From Sipunculus nudus (lineage: Eukaryota > Annelida > Sipuncula > Golfingiida > Sipunculidae), in contig CM049309.1 in assembly GCA_026874595.1 (NCBI GenBank), positions 95,874,723 to 95,938,722 of the forward strand: DNA of 64,000 nucleotides. Reading direction: 5' to 3'. A program made the position numbers and the translations under genes. Under the pieces are notes generated by a model. That model did no database searches. It saw only the letters and a list, made by a program, of their open reading frames with translations, and was not told the origin of the DNA. Positions 1 through 11,307 of this stretch are shown here, piece by piece (the first letter of the stretch is position 1; every line of letters begins with the position of its first letter).

Positions 1-326
1 AGGACTTATTTAGAAGGATAGTGATTGCATTTTAAGCCAATCCTTTCATCCCAAAGCTTCATGTAGGACATATAGGTGACCTGCAAATAGGAATTGAAGC
101 TGATTGATTTGGGGATGTCGGAGGTCAAGGTCACAGTGGCCACCTGTCAACATATTTGTTTCTGAATGATAACTCCAATTTGGATCAACATATTGTTTTC
201 AAACTTGATCACAGGATCTGCATTTTGAAAAGGCTAATAAACATCCTAATAGACAAATTCAGCTGATTATAAAAAATATTCTCACAATCAATATCAGCTG
301 AGCGCCGTGACCCCCAAGTCCCTTGT
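1..326 (+). repeat. 3' part of an AGGTCA-module dispersed element, cut by the window edge
   Basis: The text parallels the fuller copy at 6991-7918: 'gcattttaagccaa', 'tcatccca', 'gacctgcaaatagga', 'gaggtcaaggtcaca' and 'gataactcca' occur in the same order. It ends with the family's right terminus, tcagctgagcgccgtgacc followed by cccttgtt near 298-326. No coding frame is visible. It is probably a non-autonomous mobile element inside an upstream midnolin intron. Confidence 0.7.
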
Positions 327-1521
327 TATATCTACAATACATTAATTCTGTTGACACTTCATTTATTTTTGTGACACTCCTTTATTAATTTCCATCATGT
401 AGAAATCCCTACATTTAAGAAATAATATTCCCCACATTGAATTGTGGCTTTGATGAAAAAATTAAATACTTATATTTGGTCATATTAGAGCATTATCTTT
501 TTATTCGAAAACAGCATCATGTCCACGTGGTCTCTGTTGAAAATTCATTTAACTCTGTAGAATTTAGATTTTGTGCAAGTCCAGTCAGTCCTACCGGGTC
601 TTCTGGAGGAACCTTAGCTTATGCCACGCAATATTCCTGAAACTTATCAGTTGTTTGCAAGTGCATGGGGGCTCTCTTGTGGTGTTGTGGTTTGACTAAT
701 ACCTTAGGGACTTGAGCTCCGAGCAATGTACCTTTGGACGCTCCTCACGGACGCCGTAGGGTGCAATTTGTTCAAAATCTAAAGGGTCTTTGCCTGGGGT
801 AAATTGGAGTACTGGACGGGTTGTCACCATGAGCTGACTCTGATAACGGCTGCATCGATCGTGGCATTAGTCTACTAACCAAAGAAGACCCTGGGAAATG
901 CCAGCTATGACGTCAAGAAATCTATCCCACCAATTCGACCGCCTGGCACATGGGCGGACCTGGCATTTCACGGAGCCCCCAAGCGAACAAGAGTCTTGTG
1001 CCAGCGGCCAGACGACCTCCTTCCCACGCTGTAATAGTTGTCAAGCTACCCAGAGCAACGGATCTCACTCTCCTCCCAACATGCGAACCGGGTCAAGTGC
1101 TTGACCACAAAGGCTCACAAAAAGGGGGCCTGAATCCCCGATCAATAAGCACAACTGCTCACTACTGTATTGATATGTGGCCTCTAGCCATTCGGTGTCT
1201 GAACAATTTCGCCCACAACCTATATTAATTATCCCGCCGTTTCAATTTTCATGTAAACATAGACACGCAAACTTAAATACGCATCCGTTGTCGATAATGT
1301 CATTTGATTGGATGCACCACAAATTAAACTATTAATTATGGATGGATATGCTATATGGGAAATGATTGATATAATATGAATGAAAAATCGACGTTATAGT
1401 TAGCACAAATGTGGGGTCCATATGTTATAGTATAGTAGTAAAGTAGAGTTGTCGAATTAAACGAGTTGCTTCACCATGTTTAATAAAAGATCAAACCAGA
1501 AATAAGTCTCCTTTTTTGCAG
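327..1521. other. Intron sequence with a GC-richer block
   Basis: The outer parts (327-640 and 1241-1521) are AT-rich and show nothing recognisable. The middle, about 641-1240, is visibly richer in G+C and CpG. It has short open frames that resemble no family I know and carry no good splice sites. A perfect palindrome TGACGTCA (the CREB/ATF consensus) sits at 908-915. The block could be an intronic regulatory region or an old element fragment; the sequence does not decide. The last bases are the polypyrimidine tract and acceptor of the next exon (ctccttttttgcag). Confidence 0.5.
908..915. promoter_or_regulatory. CRE-like palindrome TGACGTCA
   Basis: This is a perfect 8-bp cAMP-response-element consensus inside the GC-richer block upstream of the first visible midnolin exon. 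A second perfect copy lies at 2720-2727. CREB/ATF bZIP proteins bind this motif; function here is inferred from the motif alone. Confidence 0.3.
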
Positions 1522-1971
1522 GTCAACGATTTTCTATCGGGAAAAGCCCCCTTGACGCTTGCGATGCGCCTGAGTGATCACATGGTGTTTATGCAACTTC
1601 AACTGTCAACATCTCCAGCTGGCTGCAAGAGAGTATCAACAGGACCGACACGCCAAGCTTCTTCCAGCAGTCGGAACACCCGTGCAGCAAGCAAAGCCAG
1701 TCCGGCCAACACAGGCCATACCAGAGTTCCAGTGGTCCTTCCGCATCCCTTCGGGCATTCTTCTTCCGTCTCCGGACAAAAGCCTTCCTTTACTCCACGT
1801 TTTAACAGTGCTTCCCAGCCCGCCAATCATGGAGGCAGGCCGCACAAAGGGCCACATGTGCCCGTGTTGGACCGTCGCACTCTAGCAGAGGCCAGTAGGA
1901 ATTTATCGCAAAAACTCAAGGAGCTTACCCAGTATACCCCGACGCCATCAACAGAAAGTACCCCTGAAGTT
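1522..1971 (+). CDS. MIDN: Midnolin exon encoding the Catch-1 segment
   Basis: This internal exon has 450 nt, 150 codons, phase 0 at both ends. The acceptor is a long T-rich tract ending in gcag and the donor is GTT|gtaagt. Its start [20 protein letters not shown], followed by MVFMQLQL, matches vertebrate midnolin as I recall it ([28 protein letters not shown]). That is the first half of the Catch domain, just after the ubiquitin-like domain. Residues 29-130 are a Ser/Pro/Arg/His-rich low-complexity linker; residues about 119-140 ([20 protein letters not shown]) look helical. In vertebrates and flies midnolin binds degron strands of nuclear proteins, including immediate-early transcription factors, and delivers them to the proteasome without ubiquitin. 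The ubiquitin-like domain must lie upstream of the window, since the preceding exon has to end in phase 0. Another frame open to 1885 is a shadow. Confidence 0.92.
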
Positions 1972-4790
1972 GTAAGTATATCTAATTTTATAAGGAATTA
2001 TCTAATTTTATAAAGAATTATCTATCTCATTTTGAATACACCATTAACTGCATGAGTTTTTTTTATGTAAATTTTACTACGCTCAGGTGGACTGAAGATT
2101 CATATTAATAAATAATTCACATTAAATGTCCACTGGTGAAATGTGTGTTGTCGAGATTACTTAACAACTGTGGCGGCAGCCTCGGTCGTTATCAGAGCTG
2201 ATTTAACCTATCATTGCAATTCCATTTTAAAAATTTCAAGAACGTGATACTTCACATGCAGTGTCATTCCTAAGTGGTCCTGGTATTTTCTCGTGTTCCC
2301 ATGGTGATCTAAAACAGGTCACAAGACGCTTTCCTGGTAAACTTGTTTTCGGGACCATCGAGTACGAAAGACATTTCTTTTCCTTTCTGAGCACAACACC
2401 GCATCCACCAAAGCCTCGTTATGAAATTTTGCTGAATAAGCAAAATCAGGTCCCGAGGCATTTGTTTTCCCCGAGCACAATTTGGCCTTTAAGTTGTTGT
2501 TTACCGGCAGAATTTCAGACGTCAGCAGTCGCCCGAGCTGCTCTTTATGTTTGTTTACCAGTCCACGGGAAAAACCAAGGGAGGCACTCGAGTGACAGTG
2601 GCCACCTTTGGTTATCATTCCAAAGCAAATTCTGACATTCTAGTGCGTCATATGCCGAGCTCCGTGGTTGCGTATCTAGCACTAAGAAGCCCCGGTTTAC
2701 TGATGGCTTATGCGCCCATTGACGTCATAGCGCTGAAGCGGTGGCCCCATGCGAGAAAACAGGCCAGTGTTTTGGTGTGAGCGATGTCTGCCACAATCCA
2801 TAATTGAACAGGGTTGATTTTCATTCTTCATAAGCGCGCTGGGCTCTTCCCAGTCCAAGTTAACTGCAGTCTCGACATTTTTGATGATGGGCGAGGCTTT
2901 GTTTATGCGACAAAAATAAAGGACGATAGGCCAGTAAACGGCTTTTACAAAAGATTCTAGCATGTCGTACAACAAGAGGCAGACCAATTTAATACATATT
3001 TCTGCTTGGTTCAATTACGCCAATTTTCCAATTGGTACACGCTCGCCAGAGGAATGGAATACTCTTATATGATTTAAAAAAACATCTGGCCAAAGATATA
3101 CCACCTTGGGCGACATTTTGGAAGGCGGCTAAGAGTGGTAGATGGTATGTGGTTTTATCGTCTGCAACGTTGCAGACGGCAAATTGCATAACAGTAACTT
3201 GTACTGGTCACAGCAGTATTGGCTGTTAGTGAAATTATTCTGTGCTAGGCAGCGTTGTTATCAGTTATAACACAATGATGGAAATTAATCTGCTGCCTGG
3301 CTGAGATTTAGCGGTTTTTATCGCCGCACGTGTGAACAGTCTACTTGGCACAGCTATAGAACTGACTCTCCTCTCCCACACTACTCTAGATAAAAGTAAA
3401 TTTTATCAGCCTGTAATCAATGCTAAAGCTTCATCCAGAACTAGGATAAAAACAAAAATTTAATCGTGTATTGGTAAGATATTATTATATTGGAATAAAG
3501 AATGACACTATTTTGTTCTTTAAAACTCGGGTAAAGTTAATCATTCTTAGTGCATTCATTGATTGATGCATATTATTAATTGTGCCTTGTTTACGTAATC
3601 GGTGAAAGTAAGAGCGATTACAGCTGTAAGTCCACATTTCCCAGGAAACATGTAGCTCCAAGGCTTGTATTTGTTCAGCTCCACCAACCGGACTGGTGGG
3701 TGATAAAGATCATCTGTGGGCTCCCGGATGTCGGATTCCTGGAAACTGGTGAACCCACGATCGCTTGCAAGTGCTTGGCTTGAACGGATTCAAATACACA
3801 AAACTGACCTGATTTCCACTGCATTCCGCCAGCACTACTTAGCAACACATTATTTTCATAACTCCCCATTCCCTTTAGAATTACTTTATTATTTTAGCAC
3901 CCAGCAACCACACTACTTGTCAATTTTCAGATGAATTATTTGAAAAGTGACGCTTAAACACCTACTGTATAACAACAGTGGATTAAATGTCCCACTGCGT
4001 TATAGTTATTGAACTGGCGACGAGGTTACGCTGAAGGTTTGATATTCACTTGATTACACGCGGCAGATAACCACGATAAACACCGCCTTATTAGAAAACA
4101 TGCTTCAGAGGGAAAAAAATTATATAATAATGGTCACCTTTGATATTTACCTTGCAACTTTGGTCATGGAGTGAATAAGCTATGCCAAGACATTAATATT
4201 GATTTCCTGTTAAATTCAATTTATTTGATAATGCTAGAATCAGTTTATCATCCCATGTAGATGGATTTAATTGTATAATTCTATTACAAGCTCAGCTTGC
4301 TTCTTAGGTTGTAAAGTATTAGTTACAATATGCACCTTTTTTGTCAGAGCAAGATCAAAATTGGTCTAATTATATACATTACATACACATTAAGTGTTAA
4401 GGGGTACACCAGAAACAACAAGTTGCTTTCTTAAAGTAGAAATGTACATGTGGTATTATTTCAGATCACAAGTTTAAAAGTAAAACAAGCCCCATGGTTC
4501 TACCTTAAATATTAATTTGCTACAATTTTTACTAATGTTGACAAATAGTGAGAGTATTACATGATGAATTTTCATAATAACATCATAGATACCTTATAAG
4601 ATTAAGATCATAAGTTAAGCATTTAACAGGAACTAATGCAGTTCAGATAGGCACCAGGTTGTATTTCTGTACCACCAGAAAGTTTGTTTCATATTCAAAG
4701 CAGAAATGCCCATCTCATCTGGCTTTGTTCAAATTGAATTTAGCCACATCATCTTTATCCATCAGTTTTACTCTAAAAGATGCCAACTGC
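1972..4790 (+). other. First part of a 14.8-kb midnolin intron
   Basis: The intron opens with gtaagtatat. A GC-richer stretch at about 2240-3250 has several overlapping open frames on both strands, but none has good splice sites or recognisable protein content. It contains a perfect TGACGTCA at 2720-2727. From 3251 to 4790 the DNA is AT-rich and holds nothing I can identify. Intron phase 0 is inferred from the flanking exons. Confidence 0.5.
2720..2727. promoter_or_regulatory. CRE-like palindrome TGACGTCA
   Basis: A second perfect CREB/ATF consensus, 749 bp into the intron after the Catch-1 exon and within the GC-richer block. A half-similar GACGTCAG lies near 2519. Regulatory use is inferred from the motif only. 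Confidence 0.3.
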
Positions 4791-5330
4791 ACTTAGGTCA
4801 ACTGAGCAATAGTGATCGGTCAGTGGCCATCTGTATGTCAGTCTGTTATACACTGTTGAACCAACAAATCGGAAATTAGGCATATAGTAAAATATCCCTA
4901 AGTTCTCCTACCAAACCTAAAATTATGTCACTGCAAATTCATTCTTTTGAGAATTTAAGCAAAAAAAAAAACAATTTTACGCGGGTAAAAATAAAATGTT
5001 GTAATAACTAAAGACCAAAAATCACTAGCTTCAATTTGTTTATATTCGGCATATATGGTCCTTAATATATTTTCTCTGCAAATGCCATACATAAGGTCAA
5101 TATTGCCTAACTTTAAGGATCTATGTATCTGAAAATAATGGACCTTTTCAGAATATCAGGAAATATATTTAGCCACTTCTCATTGTAATTTATGAAGCTG
5201 AAGAACCTTTTTTCAAGTATTCAATTGATATTAACTAGGATGCTGACTGATCACTACAGCCAGAAATTAGATCAGAATTTTGTAAATTTAAGTTTTTAGC
5301 ATATATAAAAATGTAAAATCAGTACCTTTA
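4791..5330 (+). repeat. Degraded fragment of the AGCTCAGCTGA-start dispersed family
   Basis: It begins with 'gtcaactgagcaatagtgatc' and continues with a Ctgt-rich stretch, a 'tctcctaccaaacct' line and 'ttatgtcac', in the same order as the better-preserved copies at 9231 and 63553. It is diverged, so the edges are approximate. Confidence 0.5.
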
Positions 5331-5552
5331 ATTTGGCCTTACTGAAGTTTCTTGGGGGACATACTGAACATTTTGCATTGTCAAACTCAGCCAGCTGGTC
5401 AGGTCACAGAAGTGCATTCTTCTCTGGTACCAGATCAGTCATGCCTCCTTTGGGCAGCACCCTTGCCATGCTGTGTCACAGATATTCTGTTAATCCCTTA
5501 TCTTCCTCACTGTACAACAATATTCTCTGTGTGCAATGCACTAATTGTCAGT

Positions 5553-5826
5553 GTTTAAAGTGTATTGCCTAAGACTGTTGATACACAACAACTGGATGTT
5601 TTAAAGTGTATTGCCTAAGACTGTTGATACACAACAACTGGATGTTTATAATATATTGCCTAAAACTGTTGATACACAACAACTGGATGTTTAAAGTGTA
5701 TTGCCTAAGACTGTTGATACACAACAACTTGATGTTTAAAGTGTATTGCCTAAGACTGTTGATACACAACAACTGGATGTTTATAATGTATTGCCTAAGA
5801 CTGTTGATACACAGCAACTGGATGTT
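5553..5826. repeat. 45-46-bp minisatellite, about 6 copies
   Basis: Each unit contains gtattgcctaagactgttg followed by atacacaacaactggat. Units differ by single bases, with some 'tataat' replacing 'taaagt'. Open frames on both strands follow from the 45-bp period (15 codons) and are not genes. Confidence 0.95.
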
Positions 5827-6990
5827 GCATGAACATTTTTGTCAGAAGTGGAGGGTTAATGTATGACAAGAGTCAATATGCAAGGTAGAGTATTATTCAA
5901 TGAAGGAACTAAATCTTGAAGTTCAAGGTTTCTTTAGTATTTATATTTATATGAAGGATATATTAATAATTATGATAACAGTAACATTTCTGAATTAGCA
6001 TAAATTAGCAGGTCTTTGATCTGAACTTTACATTTTGCATTTTTAGTTAAGCTGACTGAAAGTCTTCTGAGCTATAGTGATCACTCTTTTTTTTTCTGTC
6101 GTCCGTGTTTCTGTCCATCTGTCTGTCTGTTAACTGGGCACTAATCATAACCACTGGCCCTTGAATCTTCTAACTTGACATCCAAGGAGGTCCATGAAAT
6201 ATATCCTTGGAAACCTGAAATTAGGTCTCTGTTACCCATTTCCTCCAAGCTATAGGGCTCATTAATACCCCCAGAATAATTAAAAAAATCAAAAAGCTCA
6301 GGAATCTGAACAAAAAATGCATTGATCAGCATGATTCTCTGCATGAATATTGATCATGGAGTGTATCATCAGTTCCTGCAGACTGGTGGCACCACCTGGA
6401 TTTTTCCTAATGTTTACACATTTTTTCACCATTTTTGAGACCTTCAAAGATGCTGACATCTGTTAACATTGTGCAACCTGGATTTTTTTCAAATTTTTAC
6501 TCTTTTTAGCTGAGCTGTAGTCGTGGTCTGTCCTAGTTCATTCAGACTTCTGTTAATGGGAGTGTTTTGAAACCGTTAGCCCTACATATCTGAAATTTGA
6601 CATAGAGTTAAAAATCTCCCACCATACCAAAAATTGGGTCACTATGACTTTGTTCCTTCGAGATATTAAGGAAAAACATCAAATTCTGTTCAAAACCATT
6701 TGTGTCACTTCAGGAATGCATAATATCAAAACCACTGACCTGATGTCTATCAATACTGTAAGTCAACTGAGCTATAGTGATTGGTCAGTGTCTGTCGTCA
6801 TTCAGTCTGTCTGTCTGTAAGACTGGTACCTTTTGACACTGCTGTATCTAGAAACCTGTAACTGAAAATCCAGGGAGGTGCTGTTAGACATAGTAAATGT
6901 CCACCTCATAACTTGCACTGTCAGACAGAAACTGCTCACGTAATAACTTGCGCTGCAAGACACAGTAAAGAGGCATTCACACCTATCCAT
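5827..6990 (+). repeat. Nested 5' fragments of the AGCTCAGCTGA-start family
   Basis: After about 200 bp of anonymous AT-rich DNA, three separate 5' ends of the same family follow: near 6046 (gctgactgaaagtc, then gagctatagtgatc), near 6508 (tagctgagctgtagtcgtgg) and near 6763 (gtcaactgagctatagtg). Each is followed by a gtctgtctgt-rich stretch and 'gaaacc'-type text. They look like repeated insertions into, or rearrangements of, one family. No coding content was recognised. Confidence 0.6.
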
Positions 6991-7918
6991 TTTTAGCTCA
7001 GCTGACATGAATTCAACTGGGTATAGGAATGGCGCTATTGTCGACTATTGACATATCAATTTCAAACTTGAAGTATATATGGCCCACCTCTAAAGCAAGA
7101 AATATATTGATTTTTGGGTCAATAAGTCAAAGGTCAAGGACACAGGACCCACTTATTTAGAAAGTTTACGGATGCATTTTAAGCCAACCTTTTCATCCCA
7201 AACCTTCAAACTGGCAAATAATTAAAGGTGACCTGCAAATAGGAGATGAAGCTAATTATTTTTTTTTTTATGTCAGAGGTCAAGGACACAGGTGTCATCT
7301 GTCCACATACTGTTTCCAGATGATAGCTCCAGGTTGGATTGAAATATTGGTTTCACACTTGACTAATATATGGCCCATCACTAATGTAAGAACCCTTTTG
7401 AGATTGGGGTCATGAGGTCAAAGGTCAAGGTCACAGGATTCACTCCTTTTAAAAGATTGTGGATGCATTTTAAGCCAAACTGTTCATCCCAAACCTTTCA
7501 TCTCCCACTTTTTTCTCACCTGCCAATAGCGGAAGAAAATAATGGATTTGGGGGTCAAAGGTCAAGGTTACAGAGGCCATCTGTCCACATATGTTTCCAA
7601 ATGATAGCTCCAGTTTGGAATGACAAATGGATATCAAAATTGTTCTGATTTGAAAAATTGAATTTTTTATTATTTTTTAACACCCTCATTTCAATTAATA
7701 AATTCAATGTGTATGATTATACTTTGATCAACTCATCTCCACTTTCTTCTTATTTAATAATTTACATGCATATCACAGACACTTAGTTCAGATACCAATA
7801 CAAGTATGTAATCATGGGAGGCTAACTGTGGTCATATTTCCAAATGTTAGGTTCTTATAAAAAAAATATTCTTATAATCAATTTCAGCTGAGCACCATGA
7901 ACCACAGGTCGCTTGTTT
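6991..7918 (+). repeat. Fuller AGGTCA-module dispersed element
   Basis: The left end is ttttagctcagctgaca at 6991. The right end is tcagctgagcaccatgaacc, then gcttgttt, at about 7885-7918, so the ends carry a short inverted GCTCAGCTGA / TCAGCTGAGC. The interior holds about three 280-300-bp modules built from the same lines: 'gattgtggatgcattttaag', 'caatagcggaag', 'gtcaaaggtcaagg' and 'gatagctccag'. At 7415-7433 there are three AGGTCA half-sites (one-base spacer, then none). It has no open frame of note and is probably a non-autonomous DNA element. Confidence 0.7.
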
Positions 7919-8020
7919 TTAATTTGTATTTTTTAGACCTTCAAAGATGCGGTTGTCCATTAACAGGGCACAAATTGTAACCATTAAACCCTGAATCTTC
8001 TAACTTGACAAAAAATCTAC

Positions 8021-9210
8021 TGAACCATCACAGACACTTCCTTTATATTGATAGTATTAGTTACTTAACCATCACAGACACTTCCTTTATATTCATGGAG
8101 TTACTTGACCATCACAGATGCTTCCTATATATTTATGAAGTTACTTAAACATCACAGACACTTCCTGTATATTCATGGAGTTACTTAACCATCACAGACA
8201 CTTCCTATACATTCATGGAGTTACTTAACCATCACAGACACTTCCTATATCTTCATGGAGTAACTTAACCATCACAGACACTTCCTATATCTTCATGGAG
8301 TAACTTAACCATCACAGACACTTCCTATATCTTCATGGAGTAACTTTACCATCACAGACACTTCCTATATCTTCATGGAGTAACTTAACCATCACAGACA
8401 CTTCCTATATCTTCATGGAATAACTTAACCATCACAGACACTTCCTATATCTTCATGGAGTAACTTAACCATCACAGACACTTCCTATACATTCATGGAG
8501 TAACTTAACCATCACAGACACTTCCTATACATTCATGGAGTAACTTAACCATCACAGACACTTCCTCTACATTCATGGAGTAACTTAACCATCACAGACA
8601 CTTCCTCTACATTCATGGAGTAACTTAACCATCACAGACACTTCCTATACATTCATGGAGTTTCTTAACCATCACAGACACTTCCTATACATTCATGGAG
8701 TAACTTAACCACCTCAGACACTTCCTATACATTCATGGAGTAACTTAACCACCACAGACACTTCCTATACATTCATGGAGTAACTTAACCACCACAGACA
8801 CTTCCTATATCTTCATGGAGTAACTTAACCACCACAGACACTTCCTATACATTCATGGAGTAACTTAACCATCACGGACACTTCCTATATCTTCATGGAG
8901 TTACTTAACCATCACAGACACTTCCTATATCTTCATGGAGTTACTTAACCACCACAGACACTTCCTATATCTTCATGGAGTAACTTAACCATCACGGACA
9001 CTTCCTATATCTTCATGGAGTTACTTAACCATCACAGACACTTCCTATATCTTCATGGAGTTACTTAACCACCACAGACACTTCCTATATCTTCATGGAG
9101 TAACTTAACAACCACAGACACTTCCTATACATTCATGGAGTAACTTAACCACCACAGACACTTCCTATATCTTCATGGAGTTACTTGACCATCACAGACA
9201 CTTCCTATAG
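8021..9210. repeat. 40-bp minisatellite, about 30 copies
   Basis: Exact 40-bp period with unit core accatcacagacacttccta followed by tattcatggagtaactta. Variants are tatat/tacat before 'cttcatgg' or 'attcatgg', and taac/ttac. The first copies (8021-8160) are more diverged and the interior is more homogeneous, typical of unequal-exchange homogenisation. No spacers are present, so this is not a CRISPR. Confidence 0.97.
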
Positions 9211-9230
9211 TGCTGGGTTGTTTGTTTGGG

Positions 9231-9968
9231 ATTTTTAGCTCAGCTGACTATAAGTCATCTGAGCTATAGTCGTGGTCAATTGTCTGTTGTCCATCCGTCC
9301 GTCTGTCTGTCATGCCGTCTGTCCGTCCGTCCATAGATGTGGCACGTTTTGCAACCGCAAGAGCTAGGAATCCAAAATTCAGCATAATGTTAGATTTCCC
9401 CAAGATCTCCTACCAAGCCGAAAACTGGGTCTTAGCGACTTTGTTCCTTTGAGATATTAAGGAAAAACCTCAATTTTTTATTAAAATCCTATTTTCACAC
9501 TTCAGGACTGCCTCAAATCAAAACCACTCATCTGTTTTTCCTCATATTTACCATAAATATTCCTCTATATAGTTCGATGTACATGCCAGAAATTATGTCT
9601 GTTAAGTATAAATTCTTTAAGTTATGGGCCCAACCATAATGGACTTTGTAAAAAATCAGGAAAAATATTTACTGACTTAACATGAAAAATTTTGAAACTA
9701 GAGTCTATTTTCTCAACTAAATAACTATGTTTAATTAAGATTCAATTGTATACCCAAAATTAGATCTGAATTTTGTAATTTTTTAAGTTATAAGCATAAA
9801 AATAAAATCAGTTTCTTAAATTTTGCGTAACTTTGACCATGGCACGTTTTTTTTCCTGTAAGTACCATTGATTTAATTTTCACAGCATGTAAACATAAAT
9901 ATTTAATTTGTTTAAATCTGAAATTTGAAAATTAAAACCTTGAAAATTAGGCTAGTTATTGTATTCGC
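9231..9968 (+). repeat. Dispersed element of the TTTTTAGCTCAGCTGA family, forward copy
   Basis: It begins tttttagctcagctgacta, then gagctatagtcgtgg, a Ctgt/Ccgt-rich stretch, 'tctcctaccaagccg', 'gatattaaggaaaaacctc' and 'cacttcaggactgcctc', and runs to 'gaaaattaggctagttatt'. The same text occurs in reverse complement at 39147-39845 and again forward from 63553. No transposase or reverse transcriptase frame is seen. It lies immediately after the 40-bp array. Confidence 0.85.
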
Positions 9969-10003
9969 CAAAACAGAGTTTTGCAGATACTATGTTTTCA
10001 GCT

Positions 10004-10028
10004 GCCCGCCGCCGCCGCCGCCGCCGCG
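10004..10028. repeat. (CCG)n microsatellite
   Basis: About seven perfect ccg triplets, unusually GC-rich for this window. It sits just before the divergent ~280-bp module array. Confidence 0.9.
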
Positions 10029-11307
10029 TAGGTGTCCGGAGAACTCCTCCGTAACCGCTGGGTGGAATTTTACGAAACCCGGGATTATGTTCAGGTCACG
10101 TGAACTGCTGCGCCCCGATTTTGTTTTGACCTCTGACCTTTCCTCTGTGCTCTGCGTCCATTTGTGCGTCTGTTTCCACACATAAACCCACATATCTCGG
10201 GAACCGTTTGATCGATCAGGAAAATTTTTTTGCACAAATGTAGCCCTTGGAGAGCTTTATAACTTACACAAAAAATGGTGGCGCCACCTGCAACCATGTT
10301 TGCACAGTGTCCATCTGTTCGTCTGCCTTGGGTTAAAATCACTCACATCTCTGCAGTGACTTGACTAATTCACCTGAAATTTGGCATGCGTATACATCCT
10401 GGATAGCTTTTCTGATTTTGTGACAGGTGGCGCCACCTACATTCACGTTTACCCTGCAGACATCCAAGCTCATATCTCGGGAACCGTTTGACCGATCAGG
10501 AAAATTTTTTGCACAAATGTAGCCCTTGGAGAGCTTTATAACATACATCAAAAATGGTGGCGCCACCTGCAACCATGTTTGCACAGTGTCCATCTGTTTG
10601 TCTGCCTTGGGTTAAAATCACTCATATCTCTGCAGTGACTTGACTAATTCACCTGAAATTCGGCATGCGTATACATCCTGGATAGCTTTTCTGATTTTAT
10701 GACAGGTGGCGCCACCTACATTCACGTTTACGCTGCTGACATCCAAGCTCATATCTTGGGAACTGTTTGACCGATTGGGCCAAAATTTTGCATGTGTATA
10801 GATCTCACATAGCTCTTTATCATACGCAAAACTGGTGGGGCCACCTGCAGCCATTTTTGCACAGCTCCTGTCTGTCTGTCTGCCATGGGATAAAATCACT
10901 CATATCTCGGCAGTGGTTTGACATATCTGGCTAAAATTTTGCAGGTTTATACATCCCTGACAGCTATCTTGATTTTATGACAGGTGGCGCCACCTGCATT
11001 CTAGTTTATGCAGCAGACATCCAAGCTCATATCTTGGGAACCGTTTGACCGATTAGGCCAAAGTTTTGCATGTGTATAGTTCTCACATAGCTCTTTATCA
11101 TATGCAAAACTGGTGGCGTCACCTGCAACCATTTTTGCTCAGCGTCCATCTGATTGTCTGCCACGGGCTAAAATCACTCATATACATGTAGTGGTTTGAC
11201 TTATCTGCCTTAAATTTTGCATATGTATACAACTTGGATGGCTTTCTGGATTTTGTGGTAGGGGGGGCAACCTTCACACACAATTTGGCTGCAGACATCC
11301 ATGCTAA
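10029..11307. repeat. Four divergent ~280-bp modules with GGTGGCGCCACC palindromes
   Basis: Lines recur about every 280 bp: 'catatctcgggaaccgtttg' (near 10190, 10470, and degraded near 10750 and 11030), 'ggtggcgccacctgc' (near 10277, 10559, and altered near 10836 and 11112) and 'aaaatcactca' (near 10335, 10615, 10890, 11170). The first two modules are much more alike than the others. GGTGGCGCCACC is a self-complementary 12-mer. Similar text occurs inside the element at 35616 (near 35936), so this is a dispersed-element derivative. Frames on the minus strand are incidental. Confidence 0.8.

Noticed and set aside
898-1228. Short overlapping open frames as an exon
   Set aside because: No acceptor or donor of quality, no family similarity, and two frames are equally open.
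2261-2780. Coding frames on both strands in the GC-richer block
   Set aside because: Several mutually overlapping frames, no splice sites and no recognisable domain. The midnolin phase does not require an exon here once the second exon starts at 16816.
8021-9210. CRISPR array (regular short repeats)
   Set aside because: The units abut with no unique spacers, no cas genes are present, and the DNA is eukaryotic. The same holds for the other arrays.
9231-9968. Autonomous transposon or retroelement with coding capacity
   Set aside because: No open frame resembling transposase, integrase or reverse transcriptase in this or any other copy in the window.
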